In this document: positions 44,072 through 55,790 of the stretch, one piece after another | Layout: every line of letters starts with the position of its first letter | How positions within the stretch are numbered: position 1 is the stretch's first letter | Assembly: GCA_030762175.1 (NCBI GenBank) | Contig: CM060835.1 | Location: 82,990,501 to 83,054,500, forward strand | Source: Metallyticus violacea | Taxonomy: Eukaryota > Arthropoda > Insecta > Mantodea > Metallyticidae | Length of the DNA stretch: 64,000 bases | Direction of reading: 5' to 3' | The notes under the pieces: model-generated | The model's input: only the letters and a program-made list of their open reading frames with translations | Databases searched by the model: none | What the model was told of the DNA's origin: nothing | Translations under genes and position numbers: made by a program

Positions 44072-46365
44072 GTATGTATTTTATATTAGACCATAGAGAA
44101 TTGTTAATGAGGACGTCATTTATAATTTGTTAAATAAGTGGGTTAGATTGCACTTGCTTTTTTATTTGCTCCAAGCCAATGCATTATTAGATTAGATACT
44201 GTGGTCACTGTAAACAAATTACTAATAATTTCAGGGAATAGTTTTTGTGTGTGTGTGTGTTTGTTTTGTTTGCTGGTGTCCTGAAATACTCGTGCATAAA
44301 TGCTACCATGTGGTCAAATTTAAATGGAATCTTATGTCACTTCATGGCATCATAGTTACGCTTGCCAAGTCTAATCGAAGCCATTAATCTAACTATTCTT
44401 TTTTTTTTATAAAAACAGAAATAAATAATAGAGAATAAAATAAATAATTTTTAAAGATTTTGCAAGAATTTTAGTTTTTATTGTTAATCAGTATCTGTTT
44501 GTAATTGGGCATATAAATTAGCAATCTATTTTATTGACATGATATATTACTTCATTTAGTCATTAAATAAAATAAATGAAATGTGACATAATGTACATTA
44601 CTAATCACATTGGCATCTTGGTTATGAATATGATTAAATTGAGATATACATTTTGTCAATTGCTGTTTATGGCAATTATTGTGCAAACTAGTAAATGAAC
44701 ATAACATACCTTTGTTGAAATTGTGGTTAATTGGCCACAAATTTATTAACACACTGAAATATATCATAATGATACTCCTCCCGAAAATTCTTAAATTTAA
44801 TTAAGTTTTATTATAATAAAAACATGAATGAAATTTATTTTTAGTTAAGATGAAAATAAAAACCAAAGAACAGGTTCATTGTCAAAAAATGTTGTTTATC
44901 AATGTCTGGAGGGCTGAACTTGGTGCATAATAATTTGAAAAATGAAATCCACATAAAATTTAACACACATTAATTGCACTTCATATGAACTCCTAAGGTT
45001 GCTGAATTGTACATTTTGCAATTGTTTTTTTCCCTCCATAATATTCAGGAGACCTATGTAATGGCTGTTAAAGTTGCATACCAGACACAAAATTTAATGG
45101 CTTAAAGACGGGGAACCTGAGAAATGTAATGTCCATTAAGAAATTGCCTCTACATTGCAACATTGTTGCTTCAGAAGCCATGAACACATTTAAATGTACT
45201 TGGAATAAAACAACTCATTTGTACCTATAAAACTTAAAAAGAAAAACGGTTAACAGTTCGAATACACACGGTTATGTATTTGAACTGGTCTTTTAACAGG
45301 GAAGGAAAAAAATATTTCATTATTGCAGTCAAGTTCTCTTTCATATCTAACCTGTGATTACAACAGCTTAAGCAGACCTCCACATGACAAAAGATAAAAG
45401 ATAAGCCGTAAGTTTTCGACTGAATACGCATTATTAAGAATTTAGATACAAACAATGCAGGTGATAGAATTACTAAGAATTACTGGATTTCTAGAGTGTG
45501 ACATGTGAAATAACAGCAGGAAGAAATTTCTGTAAATAAATAGCACGGATGAAATACTTCAGCCAATAATTATAAACCTGCAGGAAGAAAATGATAATTC
45601 TGGGGTCAATTTAAGTAACAGTGAAGATGAAAGAAATGCTGTAGTGAGTATTGTGCCAGGCATTCTGTATGCATTTTATCACTATTAATGTACTATGATC
45701 TCCATTTATTTCATTATTTATTAAGGATTGCACATGATATATGAATCCTGTACTATTTTAAATCTATGAATGATTAATCTCACACATTTCTTTCTCTTTC
45801 CTGCTGAACATCACCATGCCCTTTTAATGTGCAAGAATGTCATATAACTTACTCTTGGTATGCACTCATATGCCATTAAATTTGATGTGTAGAGAAATGA
45901 TTGCATATCATGTAAACTACATTTTATTTACAAATGCATTACAAGCTGATTTAATCTTAAATTGAAAACTTTATGAGGACTTGAATCTGCCAAAGTGTGT
46001 AATTCTCTCTCTCTCTTTCTCTTTTTTTTTTTTTATAAGGACCATCTAGTCAGGAACTTATATATTTTTTTTTTAAATCAAGTTGAAAATCTCATCAAAA
46101 TTTACTTAAGTAAAAATACTTTTGCATATTAGGATGATAAGTTGGATAAAAATTTATATGTTAAATAAATTCTTTGAAGCATAAGTTTGTATTTAAACAT
46201 TGAATAATTATTTGGTACTTTTCTGTTAAAACACTAATTGAAAGATATTGTGAATCTGCCATAGGCTGTTGAGATATCAGTTATTGCAATTTTGTATATT
46301 ACAACTCTTTTCATTGAAGTGCATTGAAGTGCTTAACATTGCATTGAAGTATAAACATAGCTGTA
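44072..46365. other. Intron sequence, no element recognised
   Basis: AT-rich. Contains a short (TG)n near 44248-44260 and a T tract near 46022-46035. A 10-bp motif gcattgaagt occurs three times at 46313-46350. Confidence 0.45.
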
Positions 46366-46370
46366 GATCA

Positions 46371-46422
46371 GGTGGTGGTGGTGGTGGTGGTGGTGGCGGT
46401 GGCGGTGGCGGTGGCGGCGGCG

Positions 46423-46474
<52 letters not shown>

Positions 46475-46480
46475 TGGAGG
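46371..46480. repeat. GGT/GGC trinucleotide array, symmetric composition
   Basis: About 36 units in one register. The outer units are GGT, the next layers alternate GGT and GGC, and the centre is mainly GGC. The poly-Gly and poly-Pro readings are repeat artefacts with no exon signals. It is an island of very high GC in an AT-rich intron. Confidence 0.95.
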
Positions 46481-46689
46481 ATTCAAGATGTTTGCATTGT
46501 GTGATGCTGAAGCCTACTGTGAATAGCAACCTCCAGGATCATATCAAGCATAAAATACTCCTATGGAAAAGCCTTGTTTATATAGTAACTGTGAAGAAAA
46601 ACAAATGGGAAATTTCACATGAATTTTTACCATGTAAACTGAGGGAAGTTGGTGGCTTTCTGGATTTCAGGAGCAGAAGACACTAGTGT

Positions 46690-47355
46690 TTTATGTTAAA
46701 TGGGTGGTACTGAGAAGTACAATAAAACTTAGGGGTAAAAAGATATATATTGAGCAAGATTGTGGGAAAGAAGAAAGGGAATATAGGGTTACTTTGATTA
46801 CTTACTGAAGCAAATGAAAAAAGCCAGAGACAAAGGCCAAATTGCATATCTTGAATCTTGAAAGAAACAGGGTATGAATGAACAAAATACAATAGCTATG
46901 GGCTCAGCAGAATCAAAGTCCAGGAAACCAAATTGGCAGTGAAGAAAGAAATGGCAAGAGGAGAGAATGGGAAAGACGAACAGCATGATGCATTGTAGTC
47001 TCTTCAACGACTAAGAATTGAGGATATTTAAAAACAGGAAATATGGACAAATCTCAATGCCAAAAAATCTCTGAAATTATATAAAAAATGTCTGGGGAAA
47101 AGAAAAATAAATTGAATTCTGTGATAAAACAGAAAGGGAAGGACTGGCATGCTTTAGAACAGGAATAATATATTTAAGTGGAATAAAAATGTTATATTAA
47201 GGGGCTATGTCCTATGTGTGAAGAACCAGATAGTACTTGGCATTGTATTAGAATGTAAGCAAACCAAGTTTTGAAGGGAACAATAATAAAGGGGGAAAAT
47301 TACCAAATGAAATAAGAGGCAGAGGAATTTTAAATCTAAAATCAAATGAAAATAC
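46690..47355 (+). pseudogene. LINE-B copy iv, C-terminal fragment
   Basis: Frames include LRGKKIYIEQDCGKEEREY and, at 47200-47345, CPMCEEPDSTWHCI, then GGKLPNEIRGRGILNLKSNE, the Cys/His tail of LINE-B. It abuts the oppositely oriented LINE-C at about 47356. Confidence 0.65.
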
Positions 47356-50000
47356 ATTACACCATAGTTTTCAATTTTTATCAATAATAGGTTAATAGAT
47401 ACACTATCGAGCGCCTTTGATAAATCAAGAAAGAGTCCCATCACTGTTTCCCCATTGTCCAAGTGTGCAAATACTTCATTGATTAGCTCTGCCATAGCTG
47501 TGAGTGTTGAATGATTTTTCCTAAAACCATGCTGAGTATTATGTTTATTGAAGAAACTGACCAATATCTGATATTATAACTTTCTCAAGTACTTTACCAA
47601 ATAGAGAAATGAGAGTAATAGGCCTGTAGTTCATAATATTGTGCCTATCTCCCTTTTTAAAGATTAGTCTGACTATACTTATCATTAAACAATCAGGAAA
47701 TGTACTTATATCAATTGAATAATTTATTAGGTATACTAATATACATAAGTTCCATTTTACAGTACCTAAGAATTTTAGGAGAAACCTCATCCCACCCTGA
47801 AGATGATTGACATTTTAATTAATGAATTATTTTGCTTATTTCTGTGTGTGATGTGTAACCGAAGTATATTCAGTATGGTATGGTGAGCTGAAAATTATAA
47901 GATTTAAATTGATTATGTGTAGGTTCCTTCATATTTGTAAAATAATAGTTAAATACATTACATATTTCTCTTAGTGTATGTATAATTTGTTCATTCATAT
48001 TTACAGTTATGTTTTTCTTTTGACTTTTCTAATTCTTTTGCCTATTCACAATGTTCCATGCAGTTTTAACCTTATTTGATGATTCTGAAATTTCACTGCT
48101 ATATGATTGAGATATCTGTCTGGTGAGCTTTAGTATACTCCTTGTTCGAGGTTTATAGTTATTATAAATTTCAAATTTTGTCATTTTATAAAACTCATAC
48201 GTGCATTTTGCCCTCTCTCTTAGCATTTTATTTCATAAAGTAATTGAATTGAATTGATTTTTTTTTCTGAACATGCCAAGTTTAGATGTAGGTGGAATGT
48301 ATCAATGAAAGAATCCTATTTCTTGTTTGGTTGTTAAGTATACAGAATCCCATTTTTCCAATTTTAATATATTCCTTAACTTTCTTAGATTTGTGTTACT
48401 AGTCTGTCTTATTTGTATGTGTATCTCCCTTTCTACCTCAAAATTATAATTAAGTATATCTATAATTTCTGCATAATGATCAGATATGTGATATTAATTT
48501 ACAGATGCATAAACTGATTGAACTTTAAATTTGTTATTATATAGTCTATTGATGTAGCAGATATAGAAATTATCCTAGTTGGGCAATTAATTACATCATG
48601 CAGGTTATAGCTTCTTAATACGTTGCAAAGTAGCTTGTACTCATTAGTGTTGTGTTTTGAGTTTATGTTGATATCACCTAGTATAACCACAGTTTGCTCT
48701 TTCATCATAATTTTGCTTAATAACTCATCAAGTCCTTGTAGAAAGTCACTTACGTTGGAACTTGGATCTATATATGCTTGTTATAAATTATTACCCATCT
48801 CTGTTGATAATTTAATTGCTGCGCTTTGTAATGTCATTTCTATAGAATGTTTTTGTATCCATTCTTGAGAACTATATGCAATATTATTCTGTACATATAT
48901 TGATACCCTTCCCCTTTATGGTCTTTCCTACTAAAGTTAGCTCCTAAATCATAACCTATTAAGTTTGAAAATTTAATCTTATTATCTAAAAGATCATGTT
49001 CTCTGAGTACAACTACATTTGCTTTGCAATCATTGAGCATTACGTTAATGGCATCTGTTTTATTGGATAAGTACTGGACATTTTGGTGAAGAACTCTTAA
49101 TGTTTTATTGTTTAGGTTTGCTGTAGTTCCTTTGAGGACATTCAGTTTTCCGACTGAAAGGTTATTTCCCCACTTGGTGACAAATGAAGAGGGTTGCTTA
49201 GTTTTTTGTTTATGTATTTTGCTCTTTGACTATATAATTTTTCCCATTTGAATTTAAGTGTAGGCCATACTTAGCATGTAGATTTTAGCCTAATTTGCTT
49301 ATGTCAATCAAGTTTACATTGCTAAATTTAGAGCATAGAAGCTTTAGGTTATTTTTCCTTATTTCTTTGTTTATACAAGAATTATGACTTAAATCATACC
49401 TATGGGGTATTTTTGCTATAACTGTTTGCTTTTCTCTAGGGTAATTTGTGAATACTTTTTCCATCTGACCAATCATCTCTTTCGCCTCGTTTTTGTATAC
49501 ATCGTTTGCACCTGCTATAATGACTGTTACATCTGCCTACTGTTACTCAAAACACTATTTGCTGTATGGATAAGTTTAGTGTTTGGTTTGACGTAGCCTA
49601 CTACATTTATGCTGCATAGGCAGCCATGCAATTTCACTGCTGTTTTGAGCATGACAATCACCATGTACAGCTATTTTCACTTTCTTTGGGCTCTTCCTTG
49701 TAGCACTTCATTTACACACTTGCTCCACTGACAAATTGTGTACCTGGTCATCTATTGGACTGTAGAAGTTAGTTGTGGTAATGTTCGGATCCGGTATTTT
49801 TTAAGATTTCGCTGTTTTTCTTGGCTTTTCCCATTTTATTTCTTCCTCTCTTAAGGAGAACAATTTCTTGTTTTTCCTGTTTTAGATTTTCTGTTTCTCT
49901 ATGTACTTATTTTAGATCTTTGTTTAATATTTCCATGCGCTTGAAGGCTTTATTATTGCTTGTTTGAAGAGTGTACAGGATCAGATATTCTTGTGATTCC
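47356..50000 (-). mobile_element. LINE-C, CR1/L2-like non-LTR element with esterase ORF1 (3' truncated, broken)
   Basis: Minus-strand order: coiled coil with KQEKQEIVLLKR (about 49900); an SGNH-hydrolase-like segment with KKVKIAVHGD (about 49690) and TVIIAGANDVYKNEA, ending TVIAKIPHRYDL (49560-49390), then LIDIS; endonuclease with IKFSNLIGYDLGANFSRKDH (about 48985), VVILGDININS (48690) and TSIDYIITNL; and RT with NYRPITLISLFGKVLEKVI (47650) and LFLDLSKALDSVSINLLL (47440). The catalytic FADD half is missing. An esterase-type ORF1 plus this RT fits the CR1/L2/Crack/Daphne group. Frames are broken throughout. Confidence 0.75.
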
Positions 50001-50488
50001 TCATTTCAAAATAATATCTAGCTTGCTGGTGGTTCAAACAATGCGTTATTTATTAGCTAATAATACAAGTATACAAGAAAATGTAATTATTACCATTATC
50101 TATATTGCAACAATTTGAACACTAGAAACTTAAGTATGACATGCCACGACAACTTGTGCAATCCTATTGCAAAAAAAGATAATTTCAATTGTAAAATCTG
50201 TTTTAAAATTCATCTATAAATACTATTGATATTATTTAGCTGCAGGTATTGGAGTAATTATAGATGCTATTGGCAAGTAAGAAATTAATCTCCTGCTCTT
50301 TTCTTTATATTGAAAAAGCAATAATTTAAATTTTGATGTTATTAAAATTAACAAATAAATCTGAGATGTTAATTTCAAGGAATTTTTAAAACTGAAATAT
50401 AATTGATATGATATACAAAGGAAAAAATGTGAATAAAGCATGAAGATAAAATATCTACAGTTAATAAGAAAAAGCTTTGCTCATACAG
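50001..50488. other. Intron sequence before exon 4
   Basis: AT-rich. It ends in the acceptor tgctcatacag. Confidence 0.5.
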
Positions 50489-50729
50489 GTCTCAAGATGA
50501 CAAAGAAAAGGATGCCAAGAATGCTGGTATTAGTCAGAGGTCTGTCACAACTGGTGCTGTAGCTCCACCTAATTCCCCTTCACAGCTTAGCCAATCTGTT
50601 GTGTCTAGGACCACTAGACGTCATCACTCAGAAGGCCGTAAAACACCTTTTGCCATGTTTGGTTGGAACAGTACTGGTAACAGCATGGCGGTAAAGAAAA
50701 CTCACAATGTATGTGCTCCAGAGAGTGAG
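50489..50729 (+). CDS. CCSAP: CCSAP-like protein, coding exon 4 (conserved C-terminal block)
   Basis: The acceptor ends at 50488; donor gtaaaa starts at 50730. The exon is 241 bp, enters in phase 2 and ends on a complete codon. It translates (M)SQDDKEKDAKNAGIS..., TTRRHHSEGRK, then TPFAMFGWNSTGNSMAVKKT and HNVCAPESE. The PFA-hydrophobic-aromatic-GW...KTHNVCA pattern is the hallmark of vertebrate CCSAP (PFALYGWG...KTHNVCA), a centriole/axoneme/spindle-binding protein that promotes tubulin polyglutamylation. In that family a short basic helix follows, so at least one more exon is expected downstream. I found no convincing candidate before the window ends. Confidence 0.82.
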
Positions 50730-50810
50730 GTAAAAAATAATATAGTCACTTTGCTCTTACAGAGTTTCTAGTATTGTGTTATAATGAATGTTAGAATTCT
50801 TCATGAACAG

Positions 50811-50990
50811 GGTACATTAATATATTTCCTATTGGAATTTATTAAATATGTAACTCCACTTACACAGTTAATAATATAACTAATGTATAAGTAAATTGAT
50901 TTAGTGTGAACGTATTTAATAAATTCTAATAGGATATATTACCATCCATTATCTATATCTTCCTAAATACAATTTAAAATATTTTAATAT
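50811..50990. mobile_element. Foldback element related to the 5138-5306 insertion
   Basis: Arms 50811-50850 and 50909-50947 are imperfect inverted repeats (tcctattggaatttatt against aataaattctaatagga). The sequence after the right arm (atattaccatccattatcta) matches the tail of the 5138 insertion. No coding capacity. Older than the 5-kb copy. Confidence 0.65.
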
Positions 50991-51416
50991 TTATTTGGAA
51001 GCTAATAAGAATTTTGATATGGTATTTCCAAAAATTATTCTTATATTAAATTGCATCTATAACATATTGTGGCATTTGATTTTTTCTTTTTTACTATAAA
51101 TTTTCTTGTATTTACTTTATTTAATTTGAATATGTTCATACTTGTATAAATGGCAGGTAAGGCAAATGAAGATTATTAACTTTAAGATGAATGATATATT
51201 TTAAAATTTTTTTAAAAAAATTACAATAATCATATTTAATTTTGAAAAAGCTATTAATCTTTTTTCAAGTTAATTATATGATTGTGAAGCATAAGCATAT
51301 TAGCAAAAATTGAGTATTGCTATCTTCTCTCATCTTGCACCTACTAATAACATGCATGTGTGCAATAGATATGTCAGTAGCTGGAAGGCTTTAGGTAAAA
51401 GTGCGAGGAAACAGAT
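50991..51416. other. Intron/downstream sequence, nothing recognised
   Basis: AT-rich; no exon matching the missing CCSAP C-terminus was found. Confidence 0.45.
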
Positions 51417-51650
51417 TTATTTTATTTAAGGATGCTCTTCAAAATCTTTAGTCATTAGCATCCCATCCTATTCAGAGCATGAAATGACCAATAAATTTTG
51501 CTCAGAGGCCTGTTCTTTCAGGCTTGAGGTTCTCTTATATACTGTAAATCTACAACAAGGACCAGTGGCTTTACTTCCTTTAAGAAGGAAGCCATCCATA
51601 CTCATGAGTTTTACACCCTAAAATATCCACTGACCCTGGTTGGGTGAAAA
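51417..51650 (-). mobile_element. SINE1 copy C, decayed, head truncated
   Basis: The minus strand shows acccaaccagggtcagtgg (head remnant), ggcttccttcttaaaggaag, agagaacctcaagcctgaaa, ggcctctgagcaaaattt and ggatgctaatgac. Most CpGs of copy A are TG or CA here, so this is the oldest of the three copies. Confidence 0.8.
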
Positions 51651-51747
51651 CAGTGAATATATGAATGGGCCATTTAAACTAAGTGGTTGATGGATAAAGT
51701 TTAATGCTTGAAATTTAAATTAAAAATACACATGTGTATCCAAAATA

Positions 51748-52952
51748 TCGAGGATGCCAAAAAATGTGTACACACTTTCACAATAGATATCTATTTAATA
51801 TATTTCATAGTTAGACCAAAAAACAACAGTAATGTGTAGTATGATGATGTGTAAACAGACGTGACTCACATTATGATAGCGTTGGTATGCGACAGGTAAA
51901 TCAACAATGAACAAATGAAGCCAAGATTATTGTATGACTTTCTGTAAACAGATGTGACTCACATGAACGTTATGCTAGCATTGCTACAACAAAATGGAGC
52001 TAAGACTATCATTTAAACAGCGGAAAGCAATTTTGAAGTGGTAATGGAAAACTGAGAACGTTATTGAAGTTCAAAGGCAATGGAGACATGTGCACAGAGG
52101 AGAACTGCCAATGCGAATAATGATTGCACTCATTCAAGATAAATTTGAGACTCATAGTACCATATACGATGTTCACAAGGGCAGATCTGGGAAACCTCGC
52201 ACAGCAACAAGCCCCGTGTCCTCAGCTATGGTTTTGGAATGTTTTAAGCACTCACCACTGAAATCTACAAAGCATGTGCACGTGAATTTCCACTGCATTC
52301 TCCGGATCTAACTCTGTTGAACTTCTACCTATGGGGAACTCTTAAGCATGTTGTATACCGTTGGTCCTGGTGCTGTAATGGTAACCATACTTGCCTTCTA
52401 AACCCAAGATTGCGGGTTCAAATCCGGCCAGGATCGATAGATTTTTTTCAGGCGTAAAAATCCAGTATGGCTTCCTTTGGAAGGGAAGTAAAGCCATGGG
52501 TCCCGTGTCATACATTTACGGCACGAAAAAGAACCTCAAGCTTGAAAGAATAGGCCTCTGAGCAAAATTTGTCAGTCGTTTCATGCCCTGAATTGAATGG
52601 GATGCTGATGACCTGAGATGTTACAGAGAATCCGTAAATAAATCAAATCACTCAACAATCGATCAATGTTGTATACCGTAGAAAACCAGCTACACTGGCA
52701 GCACTTTGGGAAGAAATTGAAATGGCATGTGCTGCAATCGCTGAGAATGCTTTTGCAAACATCACTTCATCAGTATTTCAACGTACTCAGAAGTGTATCA
52801 ATGCCGATGGTGGGCATTTTGAGCAACTGTTGTAACTGTAAAAGTCTAAGATGATTAGTGCTCATCATTTTCTGTTTGTGTGAATCCAGTTTTGTTATGT
52901 TAACACAGTTTTTTCTTTGCTTGAAGTGTGTATACATTTTTTGGCACCCTGT
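51748..52952 (+). mobile_element. DNA transposon D2 (Tc1/mariner superfamily), about 0.9 kb plus a SINE1 insertion
   Basis: TIRs ggatgccaaaaaatgt.tacac at the left and the inverse at the right (52922-52950; one mismatch in the first 20). Flanked by TA. The uninterrupted target is visible at 58805-58830, which fixes the ends. Transposase remnants: RIMIALIQDKFETHSTIYDV and HKGRSGKPRTATSP (52110-52215, N-terminal HTH); PDLTLLNFYLWGTLKHVVY (third Asp replaced by Asn); and, after the SINE, WEEIEMACAAIAENAF and CINADGGHFEQLL. The central catalytic part is deleted, so it is non-autonomous. Confidence 0.85.
52360..52665 (+). mobile_element. SINE1 copy B, full length, inserted in D2
   Basis: Head gttggtcctgg...gcgggttcaaatccggcc, the same body blocks as copy A, tail aaataaatcaaatcactc. 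Target-site duplication atgttgtatacc at 52348-52359 and 52666-52677. Removing it rejoins the D2 transposase frame. About ten CpGs of copy A are TG/CA here. Confidence 0.93.
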
Positions 52953-53099
52953 TATAGGTATGAGAAGGGCATCTTGTGTACATCAGGAGACTGTACGATC
53001 TGTGTGAATGCTTTATGTTCAAAGTGTATGTCATATGTTATATGGTCATTCAGATCACTGAAGTGTGTGACCAGGTTTTATGTAGTATTTTGTAGAGAG

Positions 53100-55790
53100 T
53101 CCTAAGTTAGCAGTGAAGGAGAGAGGTTGTGTTTCTTGAGAGCTGGATAAGAAGTTGAAAATTGACATAAGTAACAATGGGAATCAACATATAGATTTAT
53201 AGAGTAAGAATAGGTCTGTTCGGTGGTATAATGTGGAGTCTATTTAAAAAAGAAGTACAGCATGGAGAGATGGGGAATTTTTTTGCTGTGGTGTAATTGG
53301 TGAGCTACTGATCATTGGAGGAGTAGAGGTCAATCCTGGGCCTGGTGATTACGGAGTAGGTAAAGAAATCGGAAACATATTGCATGGAAGAAAGATTGGG
53401 GAATAAAATGAACGTGGGGAGAGAAATTAAAAATGAAATCAAAATTGAAATGCAAATCATGAAAGCAGAAGTCCAAGTCATCAAAAGAAGAGTACAAACT
53501 TTGGAAGAAAGATATCAGAAATTTAATTTGGTAATACCAGGGGTAGTGGAAAGAAGAGGAATGTGGCCCATTCAGGAAGTGAAAGAGATTTTGGAAGGGA
53601 GGTTGGAGATGGTTCTGAATGGTTGGAAAATTGCTGAAGCTTTTCGAGTTGGGAAGAATAGAGGGAGAAGGATGATTGTGATTAGATTTGTAACCATGCA
53701 AATTGTTTATGAGGTTTTAAACAGATCAAAGAAATTAAAAGGGATGAATTTGTTTATTAATAGAGATTTATCCGTGGAGCAGAGAATTCTGTAGAAAGAA
53801 CTAGTGCAATGGATGAAGAAGGATTGGAGACAAATGCGCGTACATACGTAACATACAGCCAGCTGTTGAGTTCGAAAATAATCTAAGAGACATCATCCAA
53901 GGAAATAAAGAAACGAGTCAGTAAATTGCAACAAAAAGGGAAACAGACGGACAGGAAGTCCAAGGGTTGAAGTGGAGCCAGATCAACATTTTGGCAGGGT
54001 GAATGGGAGTTCACGTGCAGTCGAAGAGGGGGGTGGATGAGTCACAGATGAGGAGAATTTCACTGGATAAGAGGGAGTTGGCCTCTGCTGCCCAGTTGGC
54101 AAGGGAAAGTAGGTCAAGACCACAAGTGGGGAGTAAGACGGTACCAGCTGAATCCAAGTAAAGTTCCTCTAACGTCTTACCCACTACAGGAAGGAGTTTA
54201 TTGCAAATTGAGAATTATGGTCATAGTGTGTCTGGTGCTGCTGGAGGGGAATATCGGGAAGTACTGCCTGTCAGTGTCAGTCAACATCCCAATAGTGGAA
54301 GAATGCTCAGGAGCAAGGGCCAGTTGAATTCATTTAGGTTCCATTCTGGTTTACAGTAGCGTGAGGAAGAAAGAGGGAAGGTTGTGAAACTCGGTTTTTG
54401 GAACAGTGAAGAAATACATAGAGGAATGAATGTGAATTGTTTCAAGGAAATTTTGAATAAGGTCCATGTGTTTATGCTAGCTGAAACGTGGTTAGAGAGC
54501 AATGAGTGTATTAAGGTTCAGGGGTATGATTTCATTGGCAAGCAGGGTTTAAGGAAGAGTATTAAAGGTTGAGTTTCTGAAGTTTTAGGTTTGCTGCTGA
54601 GTATTCTTGCAAGCAAAGTGAAGGAAAGGCAGTTAAAAATTAGTGAGGTTATGTGGGTGTTAATGCAAGAATGGAACATGTGCATTGGTGTATTGCACAA
54701 TTTGCCCTTAAATTCGAAATTTCACAACCTAGATCTCTTTCAACAATTAGAAATGGAATTATTAAATATAAATACAGAATTCCCTTTAATAAACATGTTA
54801 ATAGGAAATTTGAACACAAAAATGGGAGAGTTGGAGATTAAGGAATTAAATGTGTGGGAAGATATGGGGAGAGATGAATCTAGCAAAAAATGGATAGTGT
54901 GTAGTAAAGACAAAGTTGTGAATGAAGAGGGGCTAAAACTAATTCAGTTTTGTAAGAACAATGGCTTTGTAAAGCTAAATGGTTGCTGCAGGGAAGATGA
55001 AACTGGTGAATTTTACATTTACAAGTACATGGGAACAGAATGTTATGGATTATGTTTTGTGGAGCAATAGTATTTTGTGTAAAGTCCGAGAATTCAAGGT
55101 AACGAACATGCTTGGGATAAGTTCCCATTTTCCACTAATTATGGCATGGTGCAGTGAAGAGTGCTTTGACAGTAGAAGAGAGGATGCAGATGCATGTGGA
55201 TCTGGTACTAAGATAATTAGCTATAAGTGGGCTTCTGGAAGGGCTGTGGGTTTTATGAGATGCAGCAATGGCTGGGGTGTGTGTACACAGAATTAATTTA
55301 ATGATTTGCCTGGGTATAAGTAATGAAGCTGTAGAACTGTGTGAGTTTATACTTAAATGGGTGAGAAGTGATATGATTATAAGCAAAAGAGGGAAAAATA
55401 AAGGTTATGATAATTGGTTTTGGTGAAGAGTGTAGAGGAATGAGATATATAGTATGGGAGGCAGTTACTAGATGCAGAGAGAGAAATGAAATGGATAGGG
55501 GCATTATAATCCAATTGAGTAACAGATTAGGCAGCTGCTCGAGCACAAGATGCAAGAGTGGGGGATAGCTAGAGCTGTGGATAAAAGCAAAAGCTGGATT
55601 CAGAAAGAGGGTAGCAAGCTTGACAGATTATTAATCAATGTGGGAAAGGGGGAAAGAAATAACATAGATATAAGTTCAAATAAATGGATCACACATTTCC
55701 AGAGTTTGTTTGTCGTGGAAATTAAGGGAGGGGGAAGTTAGAATTTAGAGATTTTTACTAAGCAGCAGCATCTCATGCATCAACATATAG
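53100..55790 (+). mobile_element. LINE-B copy v, 5' part (ORF1, endonuclease)
   Basis: The leader has ctggataag and a block encoding LLIIGGVEVNPGPGD (about 53310-53350). ORF1 at 53384-53794 is 136 residues with a long coiled coil, then EAFRVGKNRGRRMIVIRFVT, NRSKKLKGMNLFINRDLS, an RNA-binding region. The endonuclease starts KLGFWNSEEI (54384), then VFMLAETWLESNE (catalytic Glu), INMLIGNLNTKMGE (GDFNA decayed to GNLNT) and LIQFCKNNGFVKLNG. The linker ends HFQSLFVVEIKGGGS near 55735, before the RT core. Broken by stops and frameshifts. Confidence 0.8.

Larger units (their letters stand above)
51705..53097 (+). repeat. Leader repeat (left copy), interrupted by D2
   Basis: 51705-51747 plus 52953-53097 together match 58778-58925: tgaaatttaaattaaaa, aatat/aggtatgagaggg, atcttgtg, tcattcagatc(a/g)ctgaagtg and tagtattttgt. 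It lies just before the LINE-B v leader, so it is probably the 5' leader of this LINE family or a recombination duplicate. Confidence 0.7.

Noticed and set aside
46277..46526. Long poly-Gly (plus) and poly-Pro (minus) reading frames
   Set aside because: They are translations of the GGT/GGC array. No splice sites, no conserved flanks.
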